This document shows positions 9,243-17,803 of a DNA stretch of 64,000 nt, in pieces. Each line of letters starts with the position of its first letter. Positions within the stretch are counted from its first letter, which is position 1. The translations under genes and the position numbers were made by a program. Source of the stretch: Streptomyces phaeofaciens (GTDB taxonomy: Bacteria; Actinomycetota; Actinomycetes; Streptomycetales; Streptomycetaceae); contig NZ_BMSA01000002.1 in NCBI RefSeq assembly GCF_014648915.1, positions 186,001 through 250,000 of the forward strand. Reading direction: 5' to 3'. Under the pieces are notes generated by a model. The model was not told the DNA's origin and did not search any database. It saw nothing but the letters and a program-made list of their open reading frames with translations.

Positions 9243-10046
9243 ATGAGCGAGGAGCGGTTCGGGGAGTTCGTGCTGGTGCGGCGGCACGGGGACGGCGGCC
9301 GTGTCGCGGAGCTGGCCCTCGACCGGCCCAAGGCCATGAACGCCGTGTCGAGCGACATGGCGCGGTCCGTCGCCGCGGCGTGCGCGGCGCTGGGCGACGA
9401 CCGGGACGTACGGGTGGTCGTGGTGACCTCGACGCACGAACGGGCGTTCTGCGTAGGCGCCGACCTGAAGGAGCGGAACTCCTTCAGCGACGCGGACCTG
9501 GTGCGGCAGAGGCCGGTCGCGCGCGGCGCGTACACCGGGGTGCTGGAGCTGCCGGTGCCGACGGTGGCGGCGGTGCACGGCTTCGCGCTGGGCGGCGGCT
9601 TCGAGCTGGCGCTGGCGTGCGATGTCATCGTGGCCGACCGCACGGCCGTGGTGGGCCTGCCGGAGGTGTCGGTGGGGGTGATTCCGGGCGGCGGCGGTAC
9701 GCAGCTGCTGCCGCGCCGGGTGGGCGCGGCGCGGGCGGCCGAGCTGATCTTCACCGCGCGGCGGGTGGAGGCCGCCGAGGCGCGCGAGCTGGGGCTGGTG
9801 GACGTGCTGGTGGAGGAGGGCCGGGACCGGGAGGAGGCGCTGGCGATGGGCGCCCGGATCGCGGCGAACTCGCCGGTGGGGCTGCGGGCGGCGAAGCGCG
9901 CGCTACGGCTGGGGCAGGGGCTGGATCTGCGGGCGGGCCTCGAGGTCGAGGACGCGGCGTGGCGGTCGGTGGCCTTCTCGGGGGACCGGGCGGAAGGGGT
10001 GGCGGCGTTCAACGAGAAGCGCGCGCCGCAGTGGCCGGGGGAGTAG
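9243..10046 (+). CDS. Enoyl-CoA hydratase/isomerase (crotonase) family protein
   Basis: The 267-aa protein has full crotonase length. Visible features are the substrate-binding stretch ending in the oxyanion Ala/Gly pair (AFCVGADLKE), the central HGFALGGGFELALACD helix with the second oxyanion NH, and LPEVSVGVIPGGGGTQ carrying the usual catalytic Glu. It should hydrate 2-enoyl-CoA in beta-oxidation or branched-chain acid breakdown. The start is ATG at 9243, three bases after GGAGGAA. It is a lone gene closed by a hairpin right after the stop. The exact substrate cannot be read from sequence. Confidence 0.9.
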   Translation: MSEERFGEFVLVRRHGDGGRVAELALDRPKAMNAVSSDMARSVAAACAALGDDRDVRVVVVTSTHERAFCVGADLKERNSFSDADLVRQRPVARGAYTGVLELPVPTVAAVHGFALGGGFELALACDVIVADRTAVVGLPEVSVGVIPGGGGTQLLPRRVGAARAAELIFTARRVEAAEARELGLVDVLVEEGRDREEALAMGARIAANSPVGLRAAKRALRLGQGLDLRAGLEVEDAAWRSVAFSGDRAEGVAAFNEKRAPQWPGE

Positions 10047-10047
10047 C

Positions 10048-10077
10048 GAGCGCCACCGGTGACTCTCGGTGGCGCTC
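10048..10077 (+). terminator. Terminator hairpin after the enoyl-CoA hydratase gene
   Basis: A perfect 11-bp stem (GAGCGCCACCG and complement) with an 8-nt loop starts two bases after the stop codon. There is no T-run. Confidence 0.7.
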
Positions 10078-10117
10078 CGGCATCCCCTTTGGTGGTAAAT
10101 GTCCCTAACCTGGGGTG

Positions 10118-11260
10118 ATGGGTGAGGACAGACGCCTCGCGGCTGTGGTGGGGCTGGCACAGGGGATGGCGGCGGCGCGCACACCCCGGGAGTCGTGGCG
10201 GGCCGCGGCGCTCGGCGCGTGCCGGGCGCTGGCCGGAGGCTTCGCCGCGCTCTCCGTGTGGGAGCGCGACCTGGGCCGGCTGCGTGTCCTGGTGAACGTG
10301 GGCGACCGCTCCGCCGACGAGGACGAGTTCCCGGAGGACGAGGCGTACCCGGTGCACCAGTTCCCGGAGATCACCGAGTTCCTGCACGAGCGCTGGGTGT
10401 CGGGGGGCGAACCCAACGCCTGGGTGGAGACCGCGCGGGGGCCCGCCGCCGGACAGCCCGGCTACTGCCATCAGCGGGTCGCCGCCCTGCGCCGCCGGGG
10501 CCGCGGCTCCTGTGTGGTCGCGCCGATCGTGCTGCACGGCCGCGCCTGGGGCGAGCTGTACGTGGCCCGCTCGGCCGGCACCCCCGTCTTCGACCGCGCC
10601 GACGCCGACTTCGCCACCGTCCTGGCCGCCGTCGTCGCCGCGGGGATCGCCCAGACCGAGCGGCTGGAGGAGGCCCGGCGGCTGGCCTTCACCGACGCCC
10701 TCACCGGTCTCGCCAACCGCCGCGCCGTCGACGTACGCCTGGAGGAGGCGATCGAGTGGCACCGGGCGGACGGTACGACCGTCAGCCTCGTCGTCTGCGA
10801 CCTCAACGGGCTGAAGCGGGTCAACGACACCCGGGGGCACGCGGTCGGCGACCGGCTGCTGGAACGCTTCGGCTCCGTGCTGTCGCTGTGCGGGGCGATG
10901 CTGCCGGGGGCGCTCGCCGCGCGGCTCGGCGGGGACGAGTTCTGCCTGCTGGCGGTCGGACAGCCCGCCGACGGCGTGGTGAAGGTCGCCGGCGAACTCT
11001 GCCGCCGCGCAGCCGAGCTGGAGCTGGGCGAGGGCGTGGCCTGCGGTGTCGCGTCCACCGAGGACCCGATCGGGCCGGTCCGCTCGGCCCGCCGGCTCTT
11101 CCGGCTGGCGGACGCCGCCCAGTACCGCGCCAAGGCCGTCCGGGCGGCGCGTCCGGTCGTCGCGGGCCGGGAGGGTCCCGACGACCCCGTCGTACGCCTC
11201 GCGGACGAGCCCTCGCACGAGGGGGGCGGCGAGCGGCGGCGGTTCCGGGGCCGGCCCTGA
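10118..11260 (+). CDS. cdgE: GAF-GGDEF diguanylate cyclase (CdgE-like)
   Basis: The 380-aa soluble protein has an N-terminal GAF-type sensor (about residues 10-185) and a C-terminal GGDEF domain (about 200-350). The active-site motif GGDEF is intact at 271-275 and the FTDALTGLANRRA start of the domain is present, so it should make cyclic di-GMP from GTP. I see no RxxD inhibitory site just before GGDEF. Position next to hutH and architecture fit the protein called CdgE in other Streptomyces; the symbol is from memory. ATG at 10118 has no clear ribosome site, and a TAACCT box six bases upstream could mean a leaderless message. Confidence 0.85.
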   Translation: MGEDRRLAAVVGLAQGMAAARTPRESWRAAALGACRALAGGFAALSVWERDLGRLRVLVNVGDRSADEDEFPEDEAYPVHQFPEITEFLHERWVSGGEPNAWVETARGPAAGQPGYCHQRVAALRRRGRGSCVVAPIVLHGRAWGELYVARSAGTPVFDRADADFATVLAAVVAAGIAQTERLEEARRLAFTDALTGLANRRAVDVRLEEAIEWHRADGTTVSLVVCDLNGLKRVNDTRGHAVGDRLLERFGSVLSLCGAMLPGALAARLGGDEFCLLAVGQPADGVVKVAGELCRRAAELELGEGVACGVASTEDPIGPVRSARRLFRLADAAQYRAKAVRAARPVVAGREGPDDPVVRLADEPSHEGGGERRRFRGRP

Positions 11261-11343
11261 GCGGGTCGGCGCGTCCGGTCGTGGCGTTGCGGTCTTTTCG
11301 GCGTTGTGACCTATTCGGTAAGGGGCGAACCCGCTCCCCACTG

Positions 11344-11372
11344 GTGACATCTCCGTCTTCACTGCGTACGCT
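11344..11372 (+). promoter_or_regulatory. Likely promoter of hutH giving a leaderless mRNA
   Basis: GTGACA (11344-11349) and TACGCT (11367-11372) are separated by 17 bases, a good match to the major Streptomyces sigma factor. The hutH ATG lies 8 bases after the -10 box, where transcription would begin, and no Shine-Dalgarno sequence is present. Confidence 0.5.
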
Positions 11373-11379
11373 CCTGAAT

Positions 11380-12924
11380 ATGGATATGCACACTGTGGTG
11401 GTGGGGACGTCCGGGGTGACCGCGTCCGACGTGCTCGCCGTGGCGCGCGGCGGCGCCCGGATCGAACTGTCCGGGGAGGCGGTGGCGGCCCTCGCCGCGG
11501 CCCGCGGGATCGTGGACGCGCTCGCGGCCAAGCCCGACCCGGTCTACGGCGTCTCCACCGGATTCGGCGCCCTCGCCACCCGGCACATCAGCCAGGAACT
11601 GCGCACCCAGCTCCAGCGCAACATCGTCCGCTCGCACGCCGCCGGCATGGGCCCGCGCGTCGAGCGGGAGGTCGTCCGCGCGCTGATGTTCCTGCGGCTG
11701 AAGACCGTCTGCTCCGGACACACCGGCGTACGGCCCGAGGTCGCGCAGACCATGGCCGACATCCTGAACGCCGGCATCACCCCCGTCGTCCACGAGTACG
11801 GCTCCCTCGGCTGCTCCGGCGACCTGGCCCCGCTCTCGCACTGCGCCCTGACCCTGATGGGCGAGGGCGACGCGGAGGGCCCCGACGGCGTCGTACGGCC
11901 CGCCGGAGAGCTGCTCGCCGCGCACGGCATCGACCCCGTCGAGCTGCGCGAGAAGGAGGGCCTGGCCCTGCTCAACGGCACCGACGGCATGCTCGGCATG
12001 CTGATCATGGCTCTCGCCGACCTGGACCGGCTCTTCAAGTCCGCCGACATCACCGCGGCCCTCTCCCTGGAGGCCCTGCTCGGCACCGACCGGGTCCTCG
12101 CCCCCGAGCTGCACGCCATCCGCCCGCACCCCGGCCAGGGCGACTCCGCCGCCAACATGCTCGCCGTGCTGGCCGGTTCGGAACTCACCGGACACCACCA
12201 GGACGACGCCCCCCGGGTCCAGGACGCCTACTCGGTGCGCTGCGCCCCGCAGGTCGCCGGCGCCGGCCGCGACACGATGGCCCACGCGCGGCTGGTCGCC
12301 GAACGCGAGCTGGCCTCGGCGGTCGACAACCCGGTGGTCCTGCCCGACGGACGTGTCGAGTCCAACGGCAACTTCCACGGCGCCCCGGTGGCCTACGTCC
12401 TCGACTTCCTCGCCATCGCCGTCGCCGACCTCGCCTCCATCGCCGAGCGGCGCACCGACCGGCTGCTGGACAAGAACCGCAGCCACGGCCTGCCGCCGTT
12501 CCTCGCGGACGACGCCGGCGTCGACTCCGGCCTGATGATCGCCCAGTACACGCAGGCCGCCCTGGTCAGCGAGCTGAAGCGGCTCGCCGTACCGGCCTCC
12601 GCGGACTCGATCCCGTCCTCCGCCATGCAGGAGGACCACGTCTCCATGGGCTGGTCGGCGGCGCGCAAGCTGCGCACGGCCGTCGACAACCTCACCCGGG
12701 TCATCGCCGTCGAGCTGTACGCCGCCACCCGCGGCGTCGAACTGCGCGAGGGCCTCACCCCGGCGCACGCGACCCGGGCGGTCATCGCCGCCGTGCGCGA
12801 GGCGGGGGTCGAGGGCCCCGGTCCGGACCGCTTCCTCGCGCCGGACCTCGCGGCGGCGGACGCGTTCGTCCGCGACGGCCGACTCGTCGCGGCGGCGGAG
12901 ACGGTCACCGGCCCGCTGCGGTAG
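11380..12924 (+). CDS. hutH: Histidine ammonia-lyase
   Basis: The 514-aa enzyme deaminates L-histidine to urocanate, the first step of histidine breakdown. The family pattern YGVSTGFGALA, the cofactor-loop region and QEDHVSMG near the C-terminus are present. The MIO cofactor normally forms from Ala-Ser-Gly; here the tripeptide is Cys145-Ser146-Gly147 (GSLGCSGDLAPLSH), a variant that, from memory, other Streptomyces HutH share. ATG at 11380 or 11386 could be used; the first sits where a leaderless transcript would start. No other hut gene is adjacent, as is usual in Streptomyces. Confidence 0.95.
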   Translation: MDMHTVVVGTSGVTASDVLAVARGGARIELSGEAVAALAAARGIVDALAAKPDPVYGVSTGFGALATRHISQELRTQLQRNIVRSHAAGMGPRVEREVVRALMFLRLKTVCSGHTGVRPEVAQTMADILNAGITPVVHEYGSLGCSGDLAPLSHCALTLMGEGDAEGPDGVVRPAGELLAAHGIDPVELREKEGLALLNGTDGMLGMLIMALADLDRLFKSADITAALSLEALLGTDRVLAPELHAIRPHPGQGDSAANMLAVLAGSELTGHHQDDAPRVQDAYSVRCAPQVAGAGRDTMAHARLVAERELASAVDNPVVLPDGRVESNGNFHGAPVAYVLDFLAIAVADLASIAERRTDRLLDKNRSHGLPPFLADDAGVDSGLMIAQYTQAALVSELKRLAVPASADSIPSSAMQEDHVSMGWSAARKLRTAVDNLTRVIAVELYAATRGVELREGLTPAHATRAVIAAVREAGVEGPGPDRFLAPDLAAADAFVRDGRLVAAAETVTGPLR

Positions 12925-12933
12925 GACAGTTGA

Positions 12934-12963
12934 GGCCCTGCCGTCCGGTGTGACGGCAGGGCC
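12934..12963. terminator. Bidirectional terminator between hutH and a lipoprotein gene
   Basis: A perfect 12-bp stem (GGCCCTGCCGTC and complement) with a 6-nt loop lies between two converging genes, 9 bases after the hutH stop and 18 before the lipoprotein stop. Confidence 0.8.
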
Positions 12964-12981
12964 CCTACGTATGCCTGTGGG

Positions 12982-13776
12982 TTACTTGAGCTTCGCGACC
13001 TGAGCGTCGATCACGGCCGCCGGGACGTCGCTCATCTCGCCGCCCTTCGCGAGCGCGGCAAGGTCCATCGTGAAGAACGTGGCGAGGGTGTTCCCCTTGC
13101 GCACCACTTCGGTGTGGGCGGTGACCGTCTGGCCCTCCACCTCGACGTCCTGGGTGAACGCCACCGACTCGTCGCCCTGCCCGGACCCCTTCTCCGTGGC
13201 GACCTTGGTGACCTTCGAGCTCTCCCCGTCGGCCGTGAAGCCGTACCCGCCGGCACAGGCGGACACCCCGTCGGACAGGGACTTGATGGTCTTCTCGGCG
13301 CCGTCGCCGTCGCCCTCGTACGAGGACAGGCCCACGTACGTCATGGTGATGTCGAAGGCGCCCTCGATGTCCGCCTCGCTGACGTCGTCCAGCGAGGTGG
13401 GGGCGTCCGACGCCTTGTCCTCCGTGAGGCTGTTGGTCGCGTTCGCGTCCGTGTCACCCGGCGGGAGCCCGTTCGTGGCCCAGGCCATCGGGGCGCACTC
13501 CGACTTGTCGACCTTCACCGCGGACTTGGAGGTCGCGGCGGTGTCGTCCCCCGAGCCGACCTTGTACCCCTTGACCTCGCCCTGGGCGAGGAGCAGCTTC
13601 TCCAGCTCTGCCGACGTCAGCGCCTTGGCGTCCGAGGCGGCGGCCGAGGACGAACCCTTGGAGTCTCCGGAGTCCTTCGACCCCTCGTCCGACGACCCAC
13701 AACCCGTCATGAGCGCGAGCGACAGCGCGCCCATCGCGGCAGTGGCGCACAGCCGCGCCCCCGATGATCTCTTCAT
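12982..13776 (-). CDS. Secreted lipoprotein, unknown function
   Basis: The 264-aa protein has a lipoprotein signal peptide ending in the lipobox LMTGC, with Cys26 as the acylated residue, so it should be anchored outside the membrane. A Ser/Asp/Gly/Lys-rich linker of about 30 residues follows, then a domain starting near residue 50 with scattered acidic residues and two or three cysteines. The overall look is that of Streptomyces lipoproteins of the LpqN/sensor type, but I do not recognise a specific family. ATG at 13776 is the only good start. It is the single gene between two hairpin or gap boundaries. Confidence 0.8.
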   Translation of the reverse strand: MKRSSGARLCATAAMGALSLALMTGCGSSDEGSKDSGDSKGSSSAAASDAKALTSAELEKLLLAQGEVKGYKVGSGDDTAATSKSAVKVDKSECAPMAWATNGLPPGDTDANATNSLTEDKASDAPTSLDDVSEADIEGAFDITMTYVGLSSYEGDGDGAEKTIKSLSDGVSACAGGYGFTADGESSKVTKVATEKGSGQGDESVAFTQDVEVEGQTVTAHTEVVRKGNTLATFFTMDLAALAKGGEMSDVPAAVIDAQVAKLK

Positions 13777-13818
13777 GAGCGGACTATGAAGGTCTTGTCA
13801 AAGGACAGTCAAGTCGAT

Positions 13819-14202
13819 TCAAAAACCGAGGCGTTCCCGGCGTACCGAATACACCACGAACCCCGCACCCAGGGCGAGAAGCGTCGTTCCGCCCACGACG
13901 TACGGGGTGGTGTCGAAACTGCCGGTGTCGGCGAGCCGGGTGCCGTCGTCCGCCGTCGTGGCGGCGTCCACGGCACCCGCGGCGTCCGCGGCGCCCACGG
14001 CATCCACGGTGGTCGTCGGGGCGGTGGCCGAGTCGGTCCTCGTGGCCGTCGACGCGGCCCGTGCCTGGGTGGTGACCTGTGTGGCCGTCTCCGCTCGGGC
14101 CGGGGCGTCCTGGGACGCGTTGGCGGACGGGACGAACCACAGGGCACCCAGAAGGGTCCCCGCGGCGGTGGCGGTCAGCAACGGGCGGCGAGCGGATGAC
14201 AC
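13819..14202 (-). CDS. Small LAXTG sortase substrate (cell-wall anchored protein)
   Basis: The 127-aa protein has a signal peptide (cleavage likely after SANA), a Thr/Ala/Asp-rich linker of about 60 residues, then the sorting signal LADTG, a hydrophobic helix (VVGGTTLLALGAGFVVY) and a positive tail (RRERLGF). LAXTG is the motif of the class E sortases that anchor long chaplins in Streptomyces. The mature protein would be only about 65 residues of low complexity with no evident binding domain. GTG at 14202 is chosen because AAGGGGAT lies 10 bases upstream and the signal peptide starts there; a longer frame upstream lacks these features. Confidence 0.8.
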   Translation of the reverse strand: MSSARRPLLTATAAGTLLGALWFVPSANASQDAPARAETATQVTTQARAASTATRTDSATAPTTTVDAVGAADAAGAVDAATTADDGTRLADTGSFDTTPYVVGGTTLLALGAGFVVYSVRRERLGF

Positions 14203-14311
14203 GGAATATCGATCCCCTTGTGGCGCTGGCGAATTGGCCGTGTGGCCCGATGCTAATGAAAGGCGCGGGTCGCGGGAAAGTTGCCGGAGCCGTGAGCCGT
14301 ACGCTCCGGGC

Positions 14312-14665
14312 ATGAGCACTGAAAAGACATCACGTTTTGTCCGGCTTCGAGTGGAACTCGTGCTGGAGATCCACGACGACGACGCCGTGACGAAGGCCGC
14401 GCTGCGCCGGATCGCCGACGACCCGGAGACCCCGGAGTCCGAGCGTGCGCATGCCCAGAGTGCTGTGACGGAAGACACCGCCGAGGCCCTCGCCTATCTC
14501 GTCGACCCGTTCGACCTGGTCAGTGAGGTGCCCGGGGTGGAGCTCCAGCAGGCGTCCTGGTCCAGCGAGCAGATCGACTACGACCCCGATTCGCCGGACT
14601 GGGACCTGGACGACGATGATGTCGAGGAGAATGACGAGGACGCACGCGAGGGTGGCACCGGCTGA
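14312..14665 (+). CDS. Small acidic cytoplasmic protein, unknown function
   Basis: The 117-aa protein begins with a basic beta-prone segment (SRFVRLRVELVLEIHDDD), continues with helices, and ends in a very acidic tail of Asp/Glu (about residues 90-113). Codon bias supports the frame from ATG at 14312. It is divergent from the sortase substrate, with 109 bases between the starts that must hold both promoters. I do not recognise the family. The acidic tail suggests a protein-binding or nucleic-acid-mimic role, but that is only inference. Confidence 0.65.
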   Translation: MSTEKTSRFVRLRVELVLEIHDDDAVTKAALRRIADDPETPESERAHAQSAVTEDTAEALAYLVDPFDLVSEVPGVELQQASWSSEQIDYDPDSPDWDLDDDDVEENDEDAREGGTG

Positions 14666-14886
14666 TCGTCTTGGGGAGATCGTGACCCCGGACGGCAACC
14701 GCCGCCCGGGGTTCCGTCGTCTCAAGGGACGCATGGACCGACACCCGCACCACGTGTCCCGGGCGGCTCCACCGACCCGTGGACGTGGTGTGCCCCACAC
14801 ATTCGGGGAAAGTGGAACGGGACGAACCGGTCGCAGCGTTTAAGTTTCTTAACGGGGACTCTCGGGGTTCTGGGAAATCGGCAACG

Positions 14887-16149
14887 ATGGAGAAGCGTGT
14901 GATGACGGACAGTAGGCGGCGCCGAGGTCTGATGACGGCGTCCGCACTGCTCGGCGGTGTTCTGGTGCTCTCTGCGTGTTCCGGCGGTGACAGCAGCGCG
15001 TCGGACGGTGGCGACAGCTCTTCGCAGGCCAGGGCCGACGAGGCGGCGGCGAAGAAGTCCTCCGAGGCGCAGATCAAGATCACGCCGGCGGACGGCTCCA
15101 ACAACGCGTCCATCAACAACTCCGCGGCCGTCACGGTGAAGAAGGGCACGCTCACCGAGGTGACGATGACCACCGCCGACGGCACCGCCGTCGCGGGCGC
15201 GCTCTCCGCCGACAAGACCAGCTGGAAGCCGAGCGCCCAGCTGGAGCGTTCGACCACCTACAAGCTCGCGGCCACCGCGAAGGACTCCAAGGGCCTCGAG
15301 GCCCACGAGAACGCCTCCTTCACCACGGTCTCCCCGGACGACAGCTTCATAGGCAATTTCACGCCCGAGGACGGCTCGACCGTCGGTGTGGGCATGCCCG
15401 TGTCGATCAACTTCAACAAGGAGATCACCAACAAGGCGGCCGTGCAGAAGGGCATCACGGTCACCACCAGCAGTGGTCAGGAGGTCGTCTGCCACTGGTT
15501 CTCCACGGTGCGCATGGACTGCCGCCCGGACGACTACTGGAAGGAGGCGTCCACCGTCACCCTGAAGCTCGCGCTCGACGGCGTCGAGGGCGCCGACGGC
15601 GTCTACGGCGTGCAGCAGAAGACGGTCACCTTCAAGATCGGCCGCAACCAGGTCACGTACGTCGACGCGAAGACCAAGCAGATGAAGGTCACGCAGGACG
15701 GCAAGACCGTGCGGACCATCCCGATCTCCGCCGGCTCGCCCGACAACAAGACGTACGAAGGCCAGATGGTGATCTCCGAGAAGTTCAAGGAGACCCGGAT
15801 GAACGGCGCGACCGTCGGCTTCACCGACGACGACGGCAAGGGCGAGTACGACATCAAGGATGTCCCGCACGCCATGCGCCTGACCACCTCCGGCACCTTC
15901 GTGCACGGCAACTACTGGGGCGCGAAGTCCATCTTCGGCGCGGTGAACACCAGCCACGGCTGTGTCGGCCTGTCCGACACCAAGGGCGCCAACGACGCGA
16001 ACACGCCGGCCGCCTGGTTCTACGACAACTCGATCGTCGGTGACGTCATCGTCGTCCAGAACACCGGCGACAAGACGGTGTCCCCGGACAACGGCCTCAA
16101 CGGCTGGAACATGGACTGGGCCCAGTGGAAGGCCGGTTCGGCCGTCTGA
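14887..16149 (+). CDS. L,D-transpeptidase lipoprotein
   Basis: The 420-aa exported protein cross-links peptidoglycan 3-3 between diaminopimelate residues. It has a lipoprotein signal with lipobox LSAC (Cys31), a Ser/Gly/Asp linker, two immunoglobulin-like domains (about 65-155 and 160-250) and the YkuD catalytic domain (about 255-385). The catalytic motif SHGCVGLSD holds the nucleophile Cys359, and the upstream HAMRLTTSGTFVHGN stretch supplies the conserved His/Gly. The architecture matches mycobacterial LdtMt2-type enzymes. Start ATG 14887; ATG 14902 is also possible. A strong hairpin follows the gene. Confidence 0.92.
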   Translation: MEKRVMTDSRRRRGLMTASALLGGVLVLSACSGGDSSASDGGDSSSQARADEAAAKKSSEAQIKITPADGSNNASINNSAAVTVKKGTLTEVTMTTADGTAVAGALSADKTSWKPSAQLERSTTYKLAATAKDSKGLEAHENASFTTVSPDDSFIGNFTPEDGSTVGVGMPVSINFNKEITNKAAVQKGITVTTSSGQEVVCHWFSTVRMDCRPDDYWKEASTVTLKLALDGVEGADGVYGVQQKTVTFKIGRNQVTYVDAKTKQMKVTQDGKTVRTIPISAGSPDNKTYEGQMVISEKFKETRMNGATVGFTDDDGKGEYDIKDVPHAMRLTTSGTFVHGNYWGAKSIFGAVNTSHGCVGLSDTKGANDANTPAAWFYDNSIVGDVIVVQNTGDKTVSPDNGLNGWNMDWAQWKAGSAV

Positions 16150-16171
16150 CCCCAGGTCGACGCACAGCTTT

Positions 16172-16199
16172 CCGATGCCGCCCCCAGGGGCGGCATCGG
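16172..16199 (+). terminator. Terminator after the L,D-transpeptidase gene
   Basis: An 11-bp perfect stem (CCGATGCCGCC and complement) with a 6-nt loop lies 23 bases past the stop. Confidence 0.75.
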
Positions 16200-16285
16200 T
16201 GTTTCCGGGGTCAATCACAGTCTTCTCATCGTTCTCTTATTTCTGCCTTATCCAGTCATCACGCGCCGTACCTACCTTGCGGCGC

Positions 16286-17758
16286 ATGTTCTTCACCTAC
16301 CTGAGGCGCGAACTGCGCCGCCGCAGAAAGGCGGCCCTCGTCGTCGCCTCCGGACTCGCGCTGGGCATCGCGCTGGTCATCGTGGTCTCCTCCGTGTCCT
16401 CCGGCATGGGGAAGGCCCAGGACAAGGTCCTCCAGTCCCTCTACGGCCTGGGTACGGACATGACGGTCACCAAGGCCGCCTCGCCCACCGCGAGCGCCTC
16501 CGACCGCCCGCGCTTCCAGTTCGACGCGCAGGACGACGAGTCGGACGAGGAACAGAGCACCGACCGGGTGATGGTCCAGGGCTTCCAGACCCTGTCGACC
16601 TCGGCCGTGACCAAGGTGGGCAAGCAGAACGGCGTCTCCGACGCGGTCGGCGGGCTGAGCCTCCAGGTCATCAAGGTCAGCGGCCAGTTCACCCGCGGCC
16701 AGTTCCAGCAGAACGGCAACGGCGGCGGCCAGGGCGGCCCCGGCCAGAACGGCGGCGGCAACGGCCAGCCGCAGGGCGAAGTGCAGGGCGGCGGCGCCAA
16801 CTTCGACGTCAACAACTACTCCGTCTTCGGCACCGACGTCTCCCAGCCCGAGCTGGGCCCGCTGACCTCCTCCAAGATCACCAGTGGTCGTACGTTCAAG
16901 ACCTCGGAGACGGACGCCAAGGTCGCCGTCATCGACTCGGCGTACGCCAAGGAGAAGAAGCTCAAGGTCGGTTCGACCGTCACCATCAAGAGCGTCAAGT
17001 TCAAGGTGATCGGCGTCGCCACGGCCGACAGCGGCGACTCCGCCGCCAACGTCTACATCCCGCTGGCCCAGGCGCAGACCCTCAGCGAATCGAAGAACAA
17101 GGTCACCACGATCTACGTCAAGGCGACCGACTCGCAGAAGATCGACAGCGTCAAGTCGACCATCCAGAAGAACGTCTCCGGTACGACGGTGACGACCTCC
17201 GCCGACCTCGCGGACACCGTCTCCGGCTCCCTCTCCACGGCCTCCTCCCTCGCCACCGACGTCGGCAAGTGGCTGTCCATCGCGGTCCTCGTCGCCGCGT
17301 TCCTGGTCGCCGGTCTGCTGACCTCCTCGGCGGTCTCCCGCCGGGTGCGTGAGTTCGGCACGCTGAAGGCGCTGGGCTGGAAGTCCGGCCGGGTCACCCG
17401 GCAGGTCGTCGGCGAGGCCATGGTCAACGGTCTGCTCGGCGGCGCGCTCGGCATCGCCCTCGGCCTCGCGGGCGCCTACGCGGTCACGGCCGTCAGCCCC
17501 ACCCTCCAGGCCCAGCTGGGCGGCGGCGGGGGCGGTGGCGGCCAGGGCGGCCCCGCCGGCGGGGGCGGCGGCTTCGGCGGCGGTCCCGGCCGGGCGACCG
17601 CCAAGACCCTCGAGGTGGCCCTGACCGCGCCGGTGAGCCTGACCACCGTGGCCGTGGCGGTCGGCCTCGCCGTCGCCGGCGGTCTGATCGCGGGGGCGTT
17701 CGGCGGCTGGCGGGCCTCCCGGCTGCGCCCGGCGGACGCGCTGCGGCGCGTCGAGTAG
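16286..17758 (+). CDS. MacB/FtsX-type ABC transporter permease with Gly-rich inserts
   Basis: The 490-aa permease has one N-terminal membrane helix (about 18-40), a large external MacB-type domain (40-325) and three C-terminal helices (about 328-352, 380-405, 450-472) in the FtsX arrangement. The family works with an ATPase to export or mechanically release substrates rather than import them. Two stretches are unusual: a Gly/Gln/Asn-rich segment at about 143-171 in the external domain and a Gly-rich segment at about 411-435 between the last helices. It is followed 45 bases later by its ATPase. An A/T-rich stretch at 16225-16255 probably holds the promoter. Confidence 0.88.
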   Translation: MFFTYLRRELRRRRKAALVVASGLALGIALVIVVSSVSSGMGKAQDKVLQSLYGLGTDMTVTKAASPTASASDRPRFQFDAQDDESDEEQSTDRVMVQGFQTLSTSAVTKVGKQNGVSDAVGGLSLQVIKVSGQFTRGQFQQNGNGGGQGGPGQNGGGNGQPQGEVQGGGANFDVNNYSVFGTDVSQPELGPLTSSKITSGRTFKTSETDAKVAVIDSAYAKEKKLKVGSTVTIKSVKFKVIGVATADSGDSAANVYIPLAQAQTLSESKNKVTTIYVKATDSQKIDSVKSTIQKNVSGTTVTTSADLADTVSGSLSTASSLATDVGKWLSIAVLVAAFLVAGLLTSSAVSRRVREFGTLKALGWKSGRVTRQVVGEAMVNGLLGGALGIALGLAGAYAVTAVSPTLQAQLGGGGGGGGQGGPAGGGGGFGGGPGRATAKTLEVALTAPVSLTTVAVAVGLAVAGGLIAGAFGGWRASRLRPADALRRVE

Positions 17759-17803
17759 CGCGCCGAGCAGCCAACCCCCTTCCGAACCACAGGAGTTGTC
17801 CCC

